A stretch of DNA of 64,000 bases, taken from Variovorax sp. OV329 (lineage in GTDB: Bacteria > Pseudomonadota > Gammaproteobacteria > Burkholderiales > Burkholderiaceae_C). The stretch's first letter is position 1; each line of letters opens with the position of its first letter. A model generated the notes under the pieces. It did no database searches and was not told the DNA's origin. It saw nothing but the letters and a program-made list of their open reading frames with translations. The stretch covers positions 1 to 64,000 of the forward strand of contig NZ_FOUG01000005.1 of the NCBI RefSeq assembly GCF_900114785.1, read 5' to 3'. Positions 1 to 8,440 of the stretch are shown here, one piece after another. Position numbers and translations under genes: made by a program.

Positions 1-38
1 CAGGCAAGCCAGCCGCCCAGAACAGCCAAGCTGCTCAT
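1..38 (-). CDS. Possible 5' end of a gene leaving the window at the left edge
   Basis: An ATG on the minus strand at 38-36 opens a frame that stays open to the window edge. Only twelve codons are visible (MSSLAVLGGWLA), hydrophobic like the start of a membrane protein or signal peptide. AGGAG and GGAG sequences lie just upstream, a plausible ribosome binding site. The frame is divergent from the DUF488 operon that starts at 164. Too little is present to name a product, and a chance start is possible. Confidence 0.35.
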   Translation of the reverse strand, partial: MSSLAVLGGWLA

Positions 39-163
39 CTCCGTGCTCCTGCTCTTGCTGTCCCCGTAGGGAGGGAGGCATCCATTACATCTCCTGGGAT
101 GGCTTTTCGCGAGTATCTTCGGCAAATTCGGCAGCCGCCGTCACCGACAGGACCCACGACAAC

Positions 164-577
164 ATGGCCATTCGAATCGTCCGCCTCGGAACGCCGCGCG
201 CCGCAGGCGAAGGCCTGCGCATCGGCACCGTGCGCCGCCCGCCGCGCGGCGTGCCCAAGGAACAGTTCGCCAAGCAGGACTGGTACGACGTCTGGTATCC
301 CAATCTTGCGCCTTCTGTCGACACCATGAAGCAGGCGCAGGAAGCGACGACGCCGGCCGAATGGAAGGCCTTCATCCGCAAGTTCCGCAGCGAGATGAAC
401 GAGCCCGACGCCAGCCGCAGCCTGGACCTGCTGGCCGCCCTCTCGCACCACAGCCACCTCTCGGTGGGCTGCTATTGCGAGGACGAATCGCATTGCCACC
501 GCTCGGTGCTGCGCGCCCTGCTCGCCGAGCGCGGCGCCGACATCGTGGGCAACAGCCCCGACGACAAGGCTTCCTGA
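164..577 (+). CDS. DUF488 family protein
   Basis: A 137-aa cytosolic protein of the DUF488 (YeaO-like) family, whose biochemical role is not known. Family features seen are the N-terminal IGTVRRPPRGVPK segment (about residues 23-35), the WYDVWYPNLAPS segment, and a C-terminal Cys/His cluster (GCYCEDESHCHRS, about residues 102-114) that could bind metal or act in redox chemistry. The ATG has AGGA about 10 nt upstream. The stop codon abuts the ATG of the CoA-transferase-like gene, so it is probably first in a four-gene operon with coupled translation. Family assignment is firm; role is unknown. Confidence 0.85.
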   Translation: MAIRIVRLGTPRAAGEGLRIGTVRRPPRGVPKEQFAKQDWYDVWYPNLAPSVDTMKQAQEATTPAEWKAFIRKFRSEMNEPDASRSLDLLAALSHHSHLSVGCYCEDESHCHRSVLRALLAERGADIVGNSPDDKAS

Positions 578-1498
578 ATGACCACTTCCGCTTCCGACAA
601 GACCCTGGCTGGCGTTCGCGTGCTCAGCCTGGCGCTGAACCTGCCCGGACCGGCGGCGCTGATGCGCTGCCGCCGAATGGGCGCCACCTGCATCAAGCTC
701 GAGCCTCCGCCGCCGGCGGGCATGGCCTCCGCCGACCCGATGGGCGCCTACAACCCGCCCGCCTACGCGGCACTGCACGACGGGGTGGAAGTCGTCCACG
801 CCAACCTGAAGACGCCCGAGGGCCAGACCGCCCTGCATGCGCTGCTGGCGCAGACGGACGTGCTGCTCACCTCCTTCCGCCCTTCAGCATCGGCCAAGCT
901 GGGCGTGGACTGGGCCAGCCTGCATGCGCGCCATCCGCAACTCTCGCTGGTGGAGATCGTCGGCGCGCCGGGCGCGCGGGCCGATGAACCCGGCCACGAC
1001 CTCACCTACCTGGCCGAAAGCGGCCTGGTCACCGGCCTGGATCTGCCACCCACGCTCTACGCCGACATGGCCGGCTCGGTGATGGCCAGCGAGGCGGTGC
1101 TGCAGGCCCTGCTGCGGCGCGCAGTCGGCGGCAAGGGCGTGCACGTCGAGGTGGCGCTGTCGGCCGCAGCCGACTACCTCGCGCTGCCGCGCCGCTGGGG
1201 CCTGACGCAGCGCACCGGCGCGGTGGGCGGTGCGCACGCGGGCTACCGCGTCTATCCCTGCGCCGACGGCCGGGTGGCGGTGGCGGCGCTGGAGCCGCAC
1301 TTCGCCAGGAGCCTGTGCGCCGCGGCCGGCCTGCAGGCCGAGGGCGACGGGCATGGCGTGATGTTCCGCTCGGCCACGCACGCGGCGGTGGCATCGTTCC
1401 TGCTGCAGCGCAGCTGCGCCGAACTGGACGCGCTGGCCCGCGACGAGGACATTCCGCTCTTCACCATGCCCACCGAAGACACCGACTCCGCACCATGA
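578..1498 (+). CDS. CaiB/BaiF family III CoA-transferase, short form
   Basis: A 306-aa protein related to class III CoA-transferases and alpha-methylacyl-CoA racemase. The N-terminal Rossmann part (LAGVRVLSLALNLPGP) is followed by the family landmark GHDLTYLAESGL near residue 146, which carries the usual catalytic Asp. Family members are normally about 380-400 aa. Here the C-terminal end after the DIP segment (near 295) stops early, so the wrap-around tail of the interlocked dimer is reduced. Activity is therefore uncertain; it could be a racemase-like enzyme or a divergent paralogue. It starts directly after the DUF488 stop, and its TGA overlaps the next ATG (ATGA at 1495-1498). Confidence 0.8.
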   Translation: MTTSASDKTLAGVRVLSLALNLPGPAALMRCRRMGATCIKLEPPPPAGMASADPMGAYNPPAYAALHDGVEVVHANLKTPEGQTALHALLAQTDVLLTSFRPSASAKLGVDWASLHARHPQLSLVEIVGAPGARADEPGHDLTYLAESGLVTGLDLPPTLYADMAGSVMASEAVLQALLRRAVGGKGVHVEVALSAAADYLALPRRWGLTQRTGAVGGAHAGYRVYPCADGRVAVAALEPHFARSLCAAAGLQAEGDGHGVMFRSATHAAVASFLLQRSCAELDALARDEDIPLFTMPTEDTDSAP

Positions 1499-2013
1499 CC
1501 GAACCGGCCGCCCCCGCAGCCCGCCCGCTCCTCGGCCCGGAGCACGTGGCGATGATCGACCGGGGCGTGTCGGCCATCGTCGCGTCGCGCGATGCGGCGC
1601 TGCGGCCCAGCCTGATGCGCGCCGTGGGCAGCACCATCACGCCGGACGGCAGCGAGATCACCGTCTTCCTGGCGCGCAGCCAGTCGCGCCAGCTGCTGCA
1701 GGACCTTGCGGCCACCGGGCAGATCGCGGTGGTGTTCAGCCGGCCCACCACGCACCGCACGGTGCAGGTCAAGGGCCGCGGCATCAACGGCCGCCCCGCC
1801 AGCGCGGACGACCTGCCGGCGCTGCAGCGCTACCTGGAGGCCATGGAGTACGAGATCTGCAGCATCGGCCACACCGCGGCCATCGTGCGCGCCATGCTCG
1901 CCTTCGACCTGCAGGACCTGGTGGCCATCAGCTTCACGCCGGTCGAGGCCTTCGACCAGACGCCGGGCCCCAAGGCCGGCAGCGCCCTGCCGGCTGCCGA
2001 GGCCGCGCCATGA
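1495..2013 (+). CDS. Pyridoxamine 5'-phosphate oxidase-fold protein
   Basis: A 172-aa protein with the split-barrel flavin-binding fold of the PNPOx superfamily. Residues about 20-120 show the expected beta-strand pattern, including a TVFLARSQSRQLLQDL stretch and the VVFSRPTTHRTVQVKG strands typical of small FMN or F420 proteins. It lacks the substrate residues that would identify a true PdxH. The chosen ATG (1495) overlaps the CoA-transferase stop as ATGA; the longer frame from 1315 would run far into that gene. Its own TGA overlaps the next start (2010-2013). The tight packing with a second PNPOx protein implies a joint flavin or redox role, by inference. Confidence 0.75.
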   Translation: MTEPAAPAARPLLGPEHVAMIDRGVSAIVASRDAALRPSLMRAVGSTITPDGSEITVFLARSQSRQLLQDLAATGQIAVVFSRPTTHRTVQVKGRGINGRPASADDLPALQRYLEAMEYEICSIGHTAAIVRAMLAFDLQDLVAISFTPVEAFDQTPGPKAGSALPAAEAAP

Positions 2014-3428
2014 GCCCGCCCGGCTTCGCGGTCGCGCTCAACACCATCCGCGCCTGCTTCGACGGCGCCATCCCGGCCATGATGGCCACCTGCACTGCCG
2101 AGGGCGTGCCCAACGTGGCCTACCTCTCGCAGGTCTACTACGTGGACGAGCGGCACGTCGCGCTGTCCTTCCAGTTCTTCAACACCACGCGGCGCAACAT
2201 CCTCGCCAACCCCTACGGCACGCTGCTGGTGATGCATCCGCACAGCGGCGGCTTCTACCGGCTGCACCTGCGCTACCTGCGCACCGAGACCGGCGGTGCG
2301 CTCTTCGAGGGCATGAAGGCGCAGCTGGCGGGCATCGCCTCGCACAGCGGCATGGCGGACGTGTTCGTGCTGCGCGGCTCCGACGTGTACGAGGTGCAGG
2401 GCCTGGACGACGTCGGGGGCAGCCGCCTGCCCGAGCTGCCGCCGCGCCCTGCCGTGCTGGCAGGGCTGCGCCATTTCGCCCAGCGCGTGTCAGCCTGCAC
2501 GGCCACCGACGAACTGCTGCAGGCCGCGCTGGACGCCCTTGCCGACCACTTCGACGTGCGCCACGCCATGGTGCTGATGCTCGATGCCGGCGCCCAGCGC
2601 CTGTACACCGTTGCAAGCTGTGGCTACGCCCGCTCGGGGGTGGGCTCGGAGATCGAGATCGGCCACGGCGTGATCGGCGTGGCGGCGCGCGAATGCACGC
2701 CGGTGCGCATCAGCCACATGACCCACGCAGCGAGCTACAGCCACGCGATGCGCGCCAGCATGCTGGAACAGGAACCCGGCCTCTTGCCCGGAACCGACAT
2801 TCCGTATCCGGGGCTGGCGGAACCGCACAGCCAGCTGGCAGCGCCCATCGTGTCGGCAGGACGGGTACTGGGCGTGCTCTTCGTCGAGAGTCCGCAGGAC
2901 ATGCGCTTCGGCTTCGAGGACGAGGATGCGCTGGTGGCCATGGCCAGCCACCTGGGCACCGCGCTGGACCTGCTGCAGGCCGCGGCCGAGCCGGCGGCGG
3001 CGCCGACCGAGGAACGCAATCCAGCGCCCGAACCTGCACCGGCGGCAAGCGCCGCGGCCGCGACCGCGACCGCGCCCGCGCCGGACACCGGCGCCGGCGC
3101 CGGCGCCCTGCTGGTGCGCCACTACGCCGCCAACGACAGCGTCTTCATCGACGAGAACTATTTAATTAAAGGCGTGGCTGGCGCAATTCTCTGGAAGCTG
3201 CTGCGCGAATACACGCAGGACGGCCGCTGCGAATTCAACAACCGCGAATTGCGCCTTGACCCGGCCCTCGGACTTCCCGATGTGGCCGACAACCTGGAAG
3301 CCCGCCTGGTGCTTCTGCAGCGTCGCCTGCAGGAGAGCCAAAGTGGTATTCACCTCGAGAAAACGGGGCGCGGCCGCTTCCGGCTGTGTGTCGCGCGACC
3401 CCTTCGCCTGGCCGAGATCGGGGCCTGA
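2010..3428 (+). CDS. PNPOx-GAF-winged-helix fusion protein (putative redox/flavin sensor)
   Basis: A 472-aa multidomain protein. Residues 1-135 form a PNPOx-like split barrel (IPAMMATCTAEGVPNVAYLS). Residues 150-325 form a GAF domain (DELLQAALDALADHFDVRHA; SQLAAPIVSAGRVLGVLFVE). Residues 328-365 are a Pro/Ala linker. Residues 370-472 resemble a winged-helix output domain with a final beta hairpin (GRGRFRLCV). The architecture suggests a cytosolic regulator sensing a flavin or small ligand and acting on DNA, but the winged helix is inferred from pattern only. GC content dips at the linker/C-terminal boundary (around 3160-3172). It is the last gene of the 164-3428 operon. Confidence 0.75.
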   Translation: MSPPGFAVALNTIRACFDGAIPAMMATCTAEGVPNVAYLSQVYYVDERHVALSFQFFNTTRRNILANPYGTLLVMHPHSGGFYRLHLRYLRTETGGALFEGMKAQLAGIASHSGMADVFVLRGSDVYEVQGLDDVGGSRLPELPPRPAVLAGLRHFAQRVSACTATDELLQAALDALADHFDVRHAMVLMLDAGAQRLYTVASCGYARSGVGSEIEIGHGVIGVAARECTPVRISHMTHAASYSHAMRASMLEQEPGLLPGTDIPYPGLAEPHSQLAAPIVSAGRVLGVLFVESPQDMRFGFEDEDALVAMASHLGTALDLLQAAAEPAAAPTEERNPAPEPAPAASAAAATATAPAPDTGAGAGALLVRHYAANDSVFIDENYLIKGVAGAILWKLLREYTQDGRCEFNNRELRLDPALGLPDVADNLEARLVLLQRRLQESQSGIHLEKTGRGRFRLCVARPLRLAEIGA

Positions 3429-3516
3429 GCAACGCCGTTGCAACACCCTTCGCAATTTCCCTACAAACGAAGGATTTAAGTTCGGCCGCCCTATTGCAAT
3501 TTCTTTGGCGAAGTCA

Positions 3517-3545
3517 TTGAACTGACGTGCAGTTACTCTTTTAAA
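3517..3545 (+). promoter_or_regulatory. Candidate sigma70 promoter for the 3583 gene
   Basis: A TTGAAC (3517-3522) and a TTTAAA (3540-3545) are separated by 17 bases in the locally AT-rich 154-base spacer after the GAF protein gene. A strong AAGGGGA ribosome binding site follows at about 3566-3572. This would give the unknown gene its own promoter with a short leader. Prediction by consensus only. Confidence 0.45.
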
Positions 3546-3582
3546 CATTCATACTCGAGCCTGAACAAGGGGAATATTCACC

Positions 3583-3981
3583 ATGACTTCACCGCGAGAT
3601 GAATACGTTCAGGCCTACCGCACCCTGGAGTCCGCCTATCTCGCCGACAAGCTGGCCTACGTGGGCCTGAACCGGCGCAGCAAGGACTTCTGGGCCTTGC
3701 AGCCGCCCAAGTCATGGCCCACCACCGCCGACTTCGCGCCCTGGCTGCACGCCCGCCAGCGCCTGCTCGCCGCCGAAGCCCGTGTCCTCGAACTGCTGCG
3801 CAAGCGCTGCGCCGACATCAACGCCCGCCGCCAGCGCCGCCAGGCCATGCGCAAGCTGGCGTGCAGCCCCTACATGGAGCAGATGTCCGAAACCGTGCCG
3901 GACGATCTCAGCATCAGCAACTTCCTGGCGCTCAAGCGCTTCGACCCGCCGGCGCTCGCACCTTTCCTCCGCGTGCACTGA
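3583..3981 (+). CDS. Hypothetical protein, 132 aa
   Basis: I do not recognise the family. The protein is soluble, mostly helical and rich in Arg, Ala and Leu. It has a basic helix in the middle (KRCADINARRQRRQAMRKL, about residues 69-87) and no signal peptide or membrane segment. The ATG is preceded by a good Shine-Dalgarno (AAGGGGA), and coding-type third-position GC runs through the frame, so it is a real gene. It has its own candidate promoter and a strong terminator immediately after, so it appears to be monocistronic. The arginine-rich helix could contact nucleic acid, but that is speculation. Confidence 0.8.
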   Translation: MTSPRDEYVQAYRTLESAYLADKLAYVGLNRRSKDFWALQPPKSWPTTADFAPWLHARQRLLAAEARVLELLRKRCADINARRQRRQAMRKLACSPYMEQMSETVPDDLSISNFLALKRFDPPALAPFLRVH

Positions 3982-3995
3982 GACAGTCCCCCACA

Positions 3996-4024
3996 GAAGA
4001 AGGGCGCCATCGGCGCCCTTCTTC
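3996..4024. terminator. Strong hairpin terminator between convergent genes
   Basis: A perfect 13-bp stem (GAAGAAGGGCGCC, 3996-4008, with its complement at 4012-4024) closes a three-base loop. It lies 15 bases after the 3583 gene and 12 bases beyond the end of the convergent hemerythrin-like gene. Pyrimidine-rich flanks on both strands fit a bidirectional intrinsic terminator. Confidence 0.75.
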
Positions 4025-4035
4025 GTTTGTGGCCT

Positions 4036-4773
4036 TCAGCCTTCCAGGGGCATCCCCAGGCTGGCCATCAGCTTCTCCCATTCCCTTGCGCCCAGGTGCG
4101 GCCTGACCATGGCCAACACCGCCGCGAAGGCCGGCGCGGGGGCATTGGCGCGCATGTCCGACAGCATGCCGGCGCGCTCCTGCGGGTTCATGAAGGGCAC
4201 CATCCAGCGCATGGCGAACATCATCTCCTCGGGCGGGATGGAGGCCACCAGGGCGTTGTGCAGCGCGATGAGTTCCTCGTCGGTGTAGCGGGCCCAGAGC
4301 ACCGCGTTGTGCGCCGTCTCTTCCACGTGCATGTGCTCGTAGTTGTGCGCGACGAAGAGCGACAGTCGGCGGTACAGCGCCAGCACCGCGGCGGGCCGCT
4401 CGGCGGGCTGCAGGACAAGCAGCGCACTGGTGTCGGTGGCCAGGGCGGCGATCTCGGCCTCGTGCTCCTCGTGCTCGTTCGCGATCACGCCGCTGGCGCC
4501 GGGCGCGCGGGCTTCCAGCGCCGGATGGATGAACTCGTTCTCGTGCCGCAGATGAGAGCGCATGAAATCGAGCAGCTGCAGCACGCGCTGGGTGGTCTGC
4601 GCCAGCTCCAGCGCATCGTCGCAATCCATGCGGCCCACGGCCACCAAAGTGTCGGCCAGCAGGGCACGCAGCGCCTTGTGGATGCCGGCGTAGAGGTCCA
4701 CGCGCGGCGCTTGAATTGCCGCGCTCGCGGCTGCGCTTTCGACCTGCTGCAACTCGCGGGAATCGTTCTTCAT
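4036..4773 (-). CDS. Hemerythrin HHE cation-binding domain protein
   Basis: A 245-aa cytosolic protein with a hemerythrin-like four-helix bundle. Candidate di-iron ligands are spaced as expected: His32 in a YAGIHKAL helix, His77 and Glu81 (SHLRHENEF), His101/His104 (NEHEEHEAE), and His143/His147 with Glu151 (AHNYEHMHVEE). Such proteins bind O2 or NO, or help with iron-sulphur repair. The ATG at 4773 was chosen over an upstream in-frame start (4863) because GAGGAAG lies about 10 nt before it and the conserved domain starts soon after. A C-terminal segment of about 80 aa follows the bundle. The leader contains an AT-rich promoter-like block. Confidence 0.85.
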   Translation of the reverse strand: MKNDSRELQQVESAAASAAIQAPRVDLYAGIHKALRALLADTLVAVGRMDCDDALELAQTTQRVLQLLDFMRSHLRHENEFIHPALEARAPGASGVIANEHEEHEAEIAALATDTSALLVLQPAERPAAVLALYRRLSLFVAHNYEHMHVEETAHNAVLWARYTDEELIALHNALVASIPPEEMMFAMRWMVPFMNPQERAGMLSDMRANAPAPAFAAVLAMVRPHLGAREWEKLMASLGMPLEG

Positions 4774-4876
4774 GATGTGTCCACTTCCTCGGTTGATCGC
4801 CGGGTCTCTCTTCGTGCGCCCCATGCGCTCGGCGGCCCGGTGAAGGAAGTCTAGGAAGCGCAACCCCGCCGCGCCT

Positions 4877-4905
4877 TTAAGAAATGCTTAGGCGTTTACT
4901 AACAA
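4877..4905 (-). promoter_or_regulatory. Candidate promoter/operator block upstream of the hemerythrin-like gene
   Basis: An AT-rich island stands out in GC-rich DNA. On the minus strand TTGTTA (4905-4900) and TCTTAA (4882-4877) are 17 bases apart. The interval includes short inverted pieces (TAAG and CTTA around 4878-4890). A nitric-oxide or oxygen regulator would be a natural partner for a hemerythrin gene, but no clean NsrR, FNR or NorR site was seen. Confidence 0.35.
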
Positions 4906-4945
4906 TTCCTTAAACGGTGGCGCGCTTGCAATGCGCTGTTTCAGC

Positions 4946-4965
4946 TCTCCCTCGCGTGGGGGAGA
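4946..4965 (-). terminator. Possible hairpin after the 4982 gene
   Basis: TCTCCC (4946-4951) pairs with GGGAGA (4960-4965) around an 8-base loop, 17 bases past the stop of the minus-strand gene at 4982. There is no U-run, so termination is uncertain. Confidence 0.35.
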
Positions 4966-4981
4966 AATGCGCCCTGCCCGC

Positions 4982-5911
4982 TCAGGGAGCGGCTTGCGCG
5001 CGGGCCCGGTCGCTGCGCTTGAGCGCCATGTACGTGGCCCGGTCGAACTCCATCAGCTGCCGCGGATAGCGTTCGCTGGCGGCATACCAGTAGGCCGCCC
5101 GACGCTCGGCCCGCTGCGCAGGCGGCGCGTCCATGGCGTCGAGGAAGGCATCGACGGTGAGGAAGTAGCGCACCGCGTTGCGCTCCACCAGTCCGCGCAG
5201 GCCGCGGATGTACTCGGGGCCGTTCGCGCCCTGCCCCGTTTCGGTGAAGCCCACCTTGTGCCGGCCGAAGGTGGCCAGGTAGGCCTGCGAGGCCAGGCGC
5301 GCCAGCGTGTTGTGCTGGTACGAGTAGCTGAAGTGAAGGAAGGTCTTGCCCGCCGACGGCAGGGGCACGGCTTCCACCTGCACGCGGTGCTGGCTGGTGC
5401 CCAGGGGCCCGTTCTCCGAGCCCAGTTCCACCAGCAGGTAGTCGGGCGCGCTGGCGTCGATGCGCAGCGCCATCTGCAGGATGAAGGCCGATTCCACCGC
5501 CATGTCGTAGCGTCGCACCACGGCAAGCTCCACCGCCTTGCCGCCGCCCTCGCCCTCCACCAGCCGGCAGCGTCGGTTGTTGACGTGCAGCAGGAGCATG
5601 TCGCACCAGTTGCCGGGCTTGGAGAGGGCCTGCACCACCTGGGCGAAGGGCTGGTCGATCAGGGCGAAGACCTCGCCCTGCAGGCCGCCGTCCAGTTCCT
5701 CGGATTGCACCAGCAGCGGCCGGCCCATGGGGCTCGCCGCCAAGGGCGCCTGCATGGCGGCGTAGCGCGCCAGCAGGCCTTCGGCACGCGGGCCCGGCTG
5801 GGCCTGCAGAGGCATCCCCGGCGCGCTCAGGAGCAGGAAGGAAAGAATGAACGCCAGATGCCGGCGCCAGCAGCGAAATCCGATGAAGTCCTCGAACCGC
5901 TGGCTGCCCAC
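4982..5911 (-). CDS. Hypothetical exported protein, about 309 aa
   Basis: Function not recognised. From the GTG at 5911 the N-terminus reads as a signal peptide: a basic RCWRRH segment, a hydrophobic core (LAFILSFLLLSAPG) and a probable cleavage after LQA (about residue 37). The rest looks like a soluble periplasmic domain of mixed alpha/beta character, with one Cys pair region (GNWCDMLLLHVNNRRC). The GTG was chosen because it lies 7 bases after the ygiQ stop. The longer frame to 5971 would overlap ygiQ and place 20 residues before the signal core. It probably shares the ygiQ transcript. Confidence 0.7.
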   Translation of the reverse strand: MGSQRFEDFIGFRCWRRHLAFILSFLLLSAPGMPLQAQPGPRAEGLLARYAAMQAPLAASPMGRPLLVQSEELDGGLQGEVFALIDQPFAQVVQALSKPGNWCDMLLLHVNNRRCRLVEGEGGGKAVELAVVRRYDMAVESAFILQMALRIDASAPDYLLVELGSENGPLGTSQHRVQVEAVPLPSAGKTFLHFSYSYQHNTLARLASQAYLATFGRHKVGFTETGQGANGPEYIRGLRGLVERNAVRYFLTVDAFLDAMDAPPAQRAERRAAYWYAASERYPRQLMEFDRATYMALKRSDRARAQAAP

Positions 5912-5918
5912 GTCCGGC

Positions 5919-8291
5919 CTAGCTGCGACCCTTGCGCGTGGCGGCGCGGGCGGAAGGCTTGGCAGCAGCACGGCCGCCGCCGCCGTTGTCGCGCGGTGGC
6001 AGCCCGGTGTGCTGCGTCAGGATGCGGCCCTGGGGCGGCGTGCTGCTGCCGCGCTTGGCCGGTGCCACCGTGTCCGCCGCGGCGCTGGAGTTCTTGCGCC
6101 GCGCGCTCTGGTAGCTGCCGTCGGTCAGCGGCTGCCAGCTCGGGATGAGGTGCTGCTTGCCGTTGCCGATGAGGTCGGCCCGGCCCATGGCCTTGAGCGC
6201 ATCGCGCAGCAGCGGCCAGTTGTTGGCGTCGTGGTAGCGCAGGAAGGCCTTGTGCAGGCGCCTGCGCTTGTCGCCGCGCACGATGTCCACCGACTCGCTC
6301 TCGCGCGTGATCTTGCGCAGCGGGTTGCGGTTGCTGTGGTACATCGTGGTGGCCGTGGCCATGGGGCTCGGGTAGAAGGTCTGCACCTGATCGGCGCGAA
6401 AACCGTTCTTCTTGAGCCAGATGGCGAGGTTCATCATGTCCTCGTCGCTGGTGCCCGGATGCGCGGCAATGAAGTACGGGATCAGGTACTGCTTCTTGCC
6501 CGCCTCGGCCGAGTACTTCTCGAACATCTGCTTGAAGCGGTCGTAGCTGCCGATGCCCGGCTTCATCATCTTCGACAGCGGGCCCTGCTCGGTGTGCTCG
6601 GGCGCGATCTTCAGGTAGCCGCCCACGTGGTGCTGCACCAGTTCCTTCACGTACTCGGGCGACTGCACCGCCAGGTCGTAGCGAAGGCCCGAGCCGATCA
6701 GGATCTTCTTGATGCCCTTGAGCGCGCGCGCCCGGCGGTAGATCTTGATGAGCGGGTCGTGATTCGTGTTGAGGTTCTGGCAGATGCCCGGATACACGCA
6801 GCTGGGCTTGCGGCAGGCGGCCTCGATCTCGGGGCTCTTGCAGCCGATGCGGTACATGTTGGCCGTGGGCCCGCCCAGGTCGGAGATGGTGCCGGTGAAG
6901 CCCTTGACCGAATCGCGGATGGCCTCGACCTCCTTGATGATCGAGTCTTCCGAGCGGCTCTGGATGATGCGACCCTCGTGCTCCGTGATGGAGCAGAAGG
7001 TGCAGCCGCCGAAGCAGCCGCGCATGATGTTCACGCTGAAGCGGATCATCTCCCAGGCGGGGATCTTGGTCGCGCCGTCGTGGCTGCCGTTCTCGTCGGC
7101 ATAGCGCGGATGCGGGCTGCGGGCGTACGGCAGGTCGAACACGTGGTCCATCTCGGCCGTGGTGAGCGGGATGGGCGGCGGGTTGATCCAGACGTCGCGC
7201 GCGGTGGTGCCCTCGCCGTGCGCCTGCACCAGCGCGCGTGCGTTGCCGGGGTTGGTCTCCAGGTGCAGCACGCGGTTGGCGTGCGCATACAGCACCGGGT
7301 CGGCGCGCACCTGCTCGTAGGAAGGCAGGCGGATCACGGTGCGGTCGCGCGGCGGCACCTTGTGCGTGCCCTTGCCCCTGAGCGCGGGGTTCGGCACGAA
7401 CGAAATGGGCTTGATGGCCGGATTGGCGACGTTGGCGGCGTCGGCCACGGCCTGTGCCTCGTCCTCGCGGGCGCAGCTGGCGCCCTGCGCCTTGGCCTGC
7501 TCCGACACCATCAGGTAGGGGTTCACGTGGGCCTCGACACGGCCGGGCTCGTCCACGCTGGTGGAGTCGATGGCGAACCAGTCCTCGGGCGTGTCACGCC
7601 GCACGAAGGCCGTGCCGCGCACGTCGGTGATGCTGTGCACCGGCTCGCGCGCGGCCAGGCGGTGCGCTACCTCGACGATGGCGCGCTCGGCGTTGCCGTA
7701 CAGCAGCAGGTCGCACTTGGCGTCCACCACGATGGAGCGGCGCACCTTGTCCTGCCAGTAGTCGTAGTGCGCGATGCGGCGCAGGCTGCCTTCGATGCCG
7801 CCGAGCACGATGGGCACGTCGTTCCAGGCCTCGCGGCAGCGCTGCGAGTAGACGACGGCCGCGCGGTCGGGCCGTGCGCCGCCCACGTCGCCGGGCGTGT
7901 AGGCATCGTCGCTGCGGATCTTCCGGTCGGCGGTGTACCGGTTGATCATCGAATCCATGTTGCCCGCGGTCACGCCGAAGAACAGGTTCGGCTTGCCCAG
8001 CACCTTGAAGGGCTCGGCGCTCTGCCAGTCGGGCTGGGCGATGATGCCCACGCGGAAGCCCTGCGCCTCCAGCATGCGGCCGATCACGGCCATGCCGAAG
8101 CTGGGGTGGTCGACGTAGGCGTCGCCGGTGACCACGATGATGTCGCAACTGTCCCAGCCGAGCGCATCCATCTCCGCCCGCGAGGTGGGCAGGAACTTGG
8201 CCGTGCCGAAGCGCTGCGCCCAGTACTTGCGGTAGCTGGTCAGCGGCTTCGCGGCGCGCGTGAAGAAGGAAACGTCGACGGGGGCGTTCAT
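5919..8291 (-). CDS. ygiQ: YgiQ family radical SAM protein
   Basis: About 790 aa, a large radical SAM enzyme of the YgiQ (UPF0313) family, whose substrate is unknown. The N-terminal B12-binding-like region carries [19 protein letters not shown] and [13 protein letters not shown]. The radical SAM core has the CxxxCxxC cluster (Cys426, Cys430, Cys433 in [17 protein letters not shown]), followed by [12 protein letters not shown] and the [17 protein letters not shown] segment. The low-complexity Ala/Arg/Gly tail is longer than in the shorter E. coli protein. The ATG at 8291 is preferred to an in-frame GTG at 8321, whose AAGG is too close. An exported protein follows on the same strand. Confidence 0.92.
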   Translation of the reverse strand: MNAPVDVSFFTRAAKPLTSYRKYWAQRFGTAKFLPTSRAEMDALGWDSCDIIVVTGDAYVDHPSFGMAVIGRMLEAQGFRVGIIAQPDWQSAEPFKVLGKPNLFFGVTAGNMDSMINRYTADRKIRSDDAYTPGDVGGARPDRAAVVYSQRCREAWNDVPIVLGGIEGSLRRIAHYDYWQDKVRRSIVVDAKCDLLLYGNAERAIVEVAHRLAAREPVHSITDVRGTAFVRRDTPEDWFAIDSTSVDEPGRVEAHVNPYLMVSEQAKAQGASCAREDEAQAVADAANVANPAIKPISFVPNPALRGKGTHKVPPRDRTVIRLPSYEQVRADPVLYAHANRVLHLETNPGNARALVQAHGEGTTARDVWINPPPIPLTTAEMDHVFDLPYARSPHPRYADENGSHDGATKIPAWEMIRFSVNIMRGCFGGCTFCSITEHEGRIIQSRSEDSIIKEVEAIRDSVKGFTGTISDLGGPTANMYRIGCKSPEIEAACRKPSCVYPGICQNLNTNHDPLIKIYRRARALKGIKKILIGSGLRYDLAVQSPEYVKELVQHHVGGYLKIAPEHTEQGPLSKMMKPGIGSYDRFKQMFEKYSAEAGKKQYLIPYFIAAHPGTSDEDMMNLAIWLKKNGFRADQVQTFYPSPMATATTMYHSNRNPLRKITRESESVDIVRGDKRRRLHKAFLRYHDANNWPLLRDALKAMGRADLIGNGKQHLIPSWQPLTDGSYQSARRKNSSAAADTVAPAKRGSSTPPQGRILTQHTGLPPRDNGGGGRAAAKPSARAATRKGRS

Positions 8292-8440
8292 GTGGGGAGT
8301 GTGGTGCGTGCTCTGCGACACGCCTTGGCGGGCAACCCTCGATTTTAGGGTTTTCCACAGGTTTTGTCCTGCAAGCCCTCAATGGCCGGACGGCATCCCG
8401 GAAAGCCAACTGCTTGCCTCAGTCAACCAGATTGATGACA

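Noticed and set aside
1706..3169. A 487-codon plus-strand frame overlapping the PNPOx genes
   Set aside because: Arg/Pro/Ala-rich out-of-frame reading; the two PNPOx frames have recognisable domains and ATGA junctions.
5847..8348. An 833-codon plus-strand frame opposite ygiQ
   Set aside because: Shadow of the radical SAM gene; the translation is low-complexity Val/Ala/Gly/His without domains.
8351..8359. TTTTCCACA resembling a DnaA box
   Set aside because: One mismatch to the consensus and no second box or AT-rich unwinding region nearby; not an origin.
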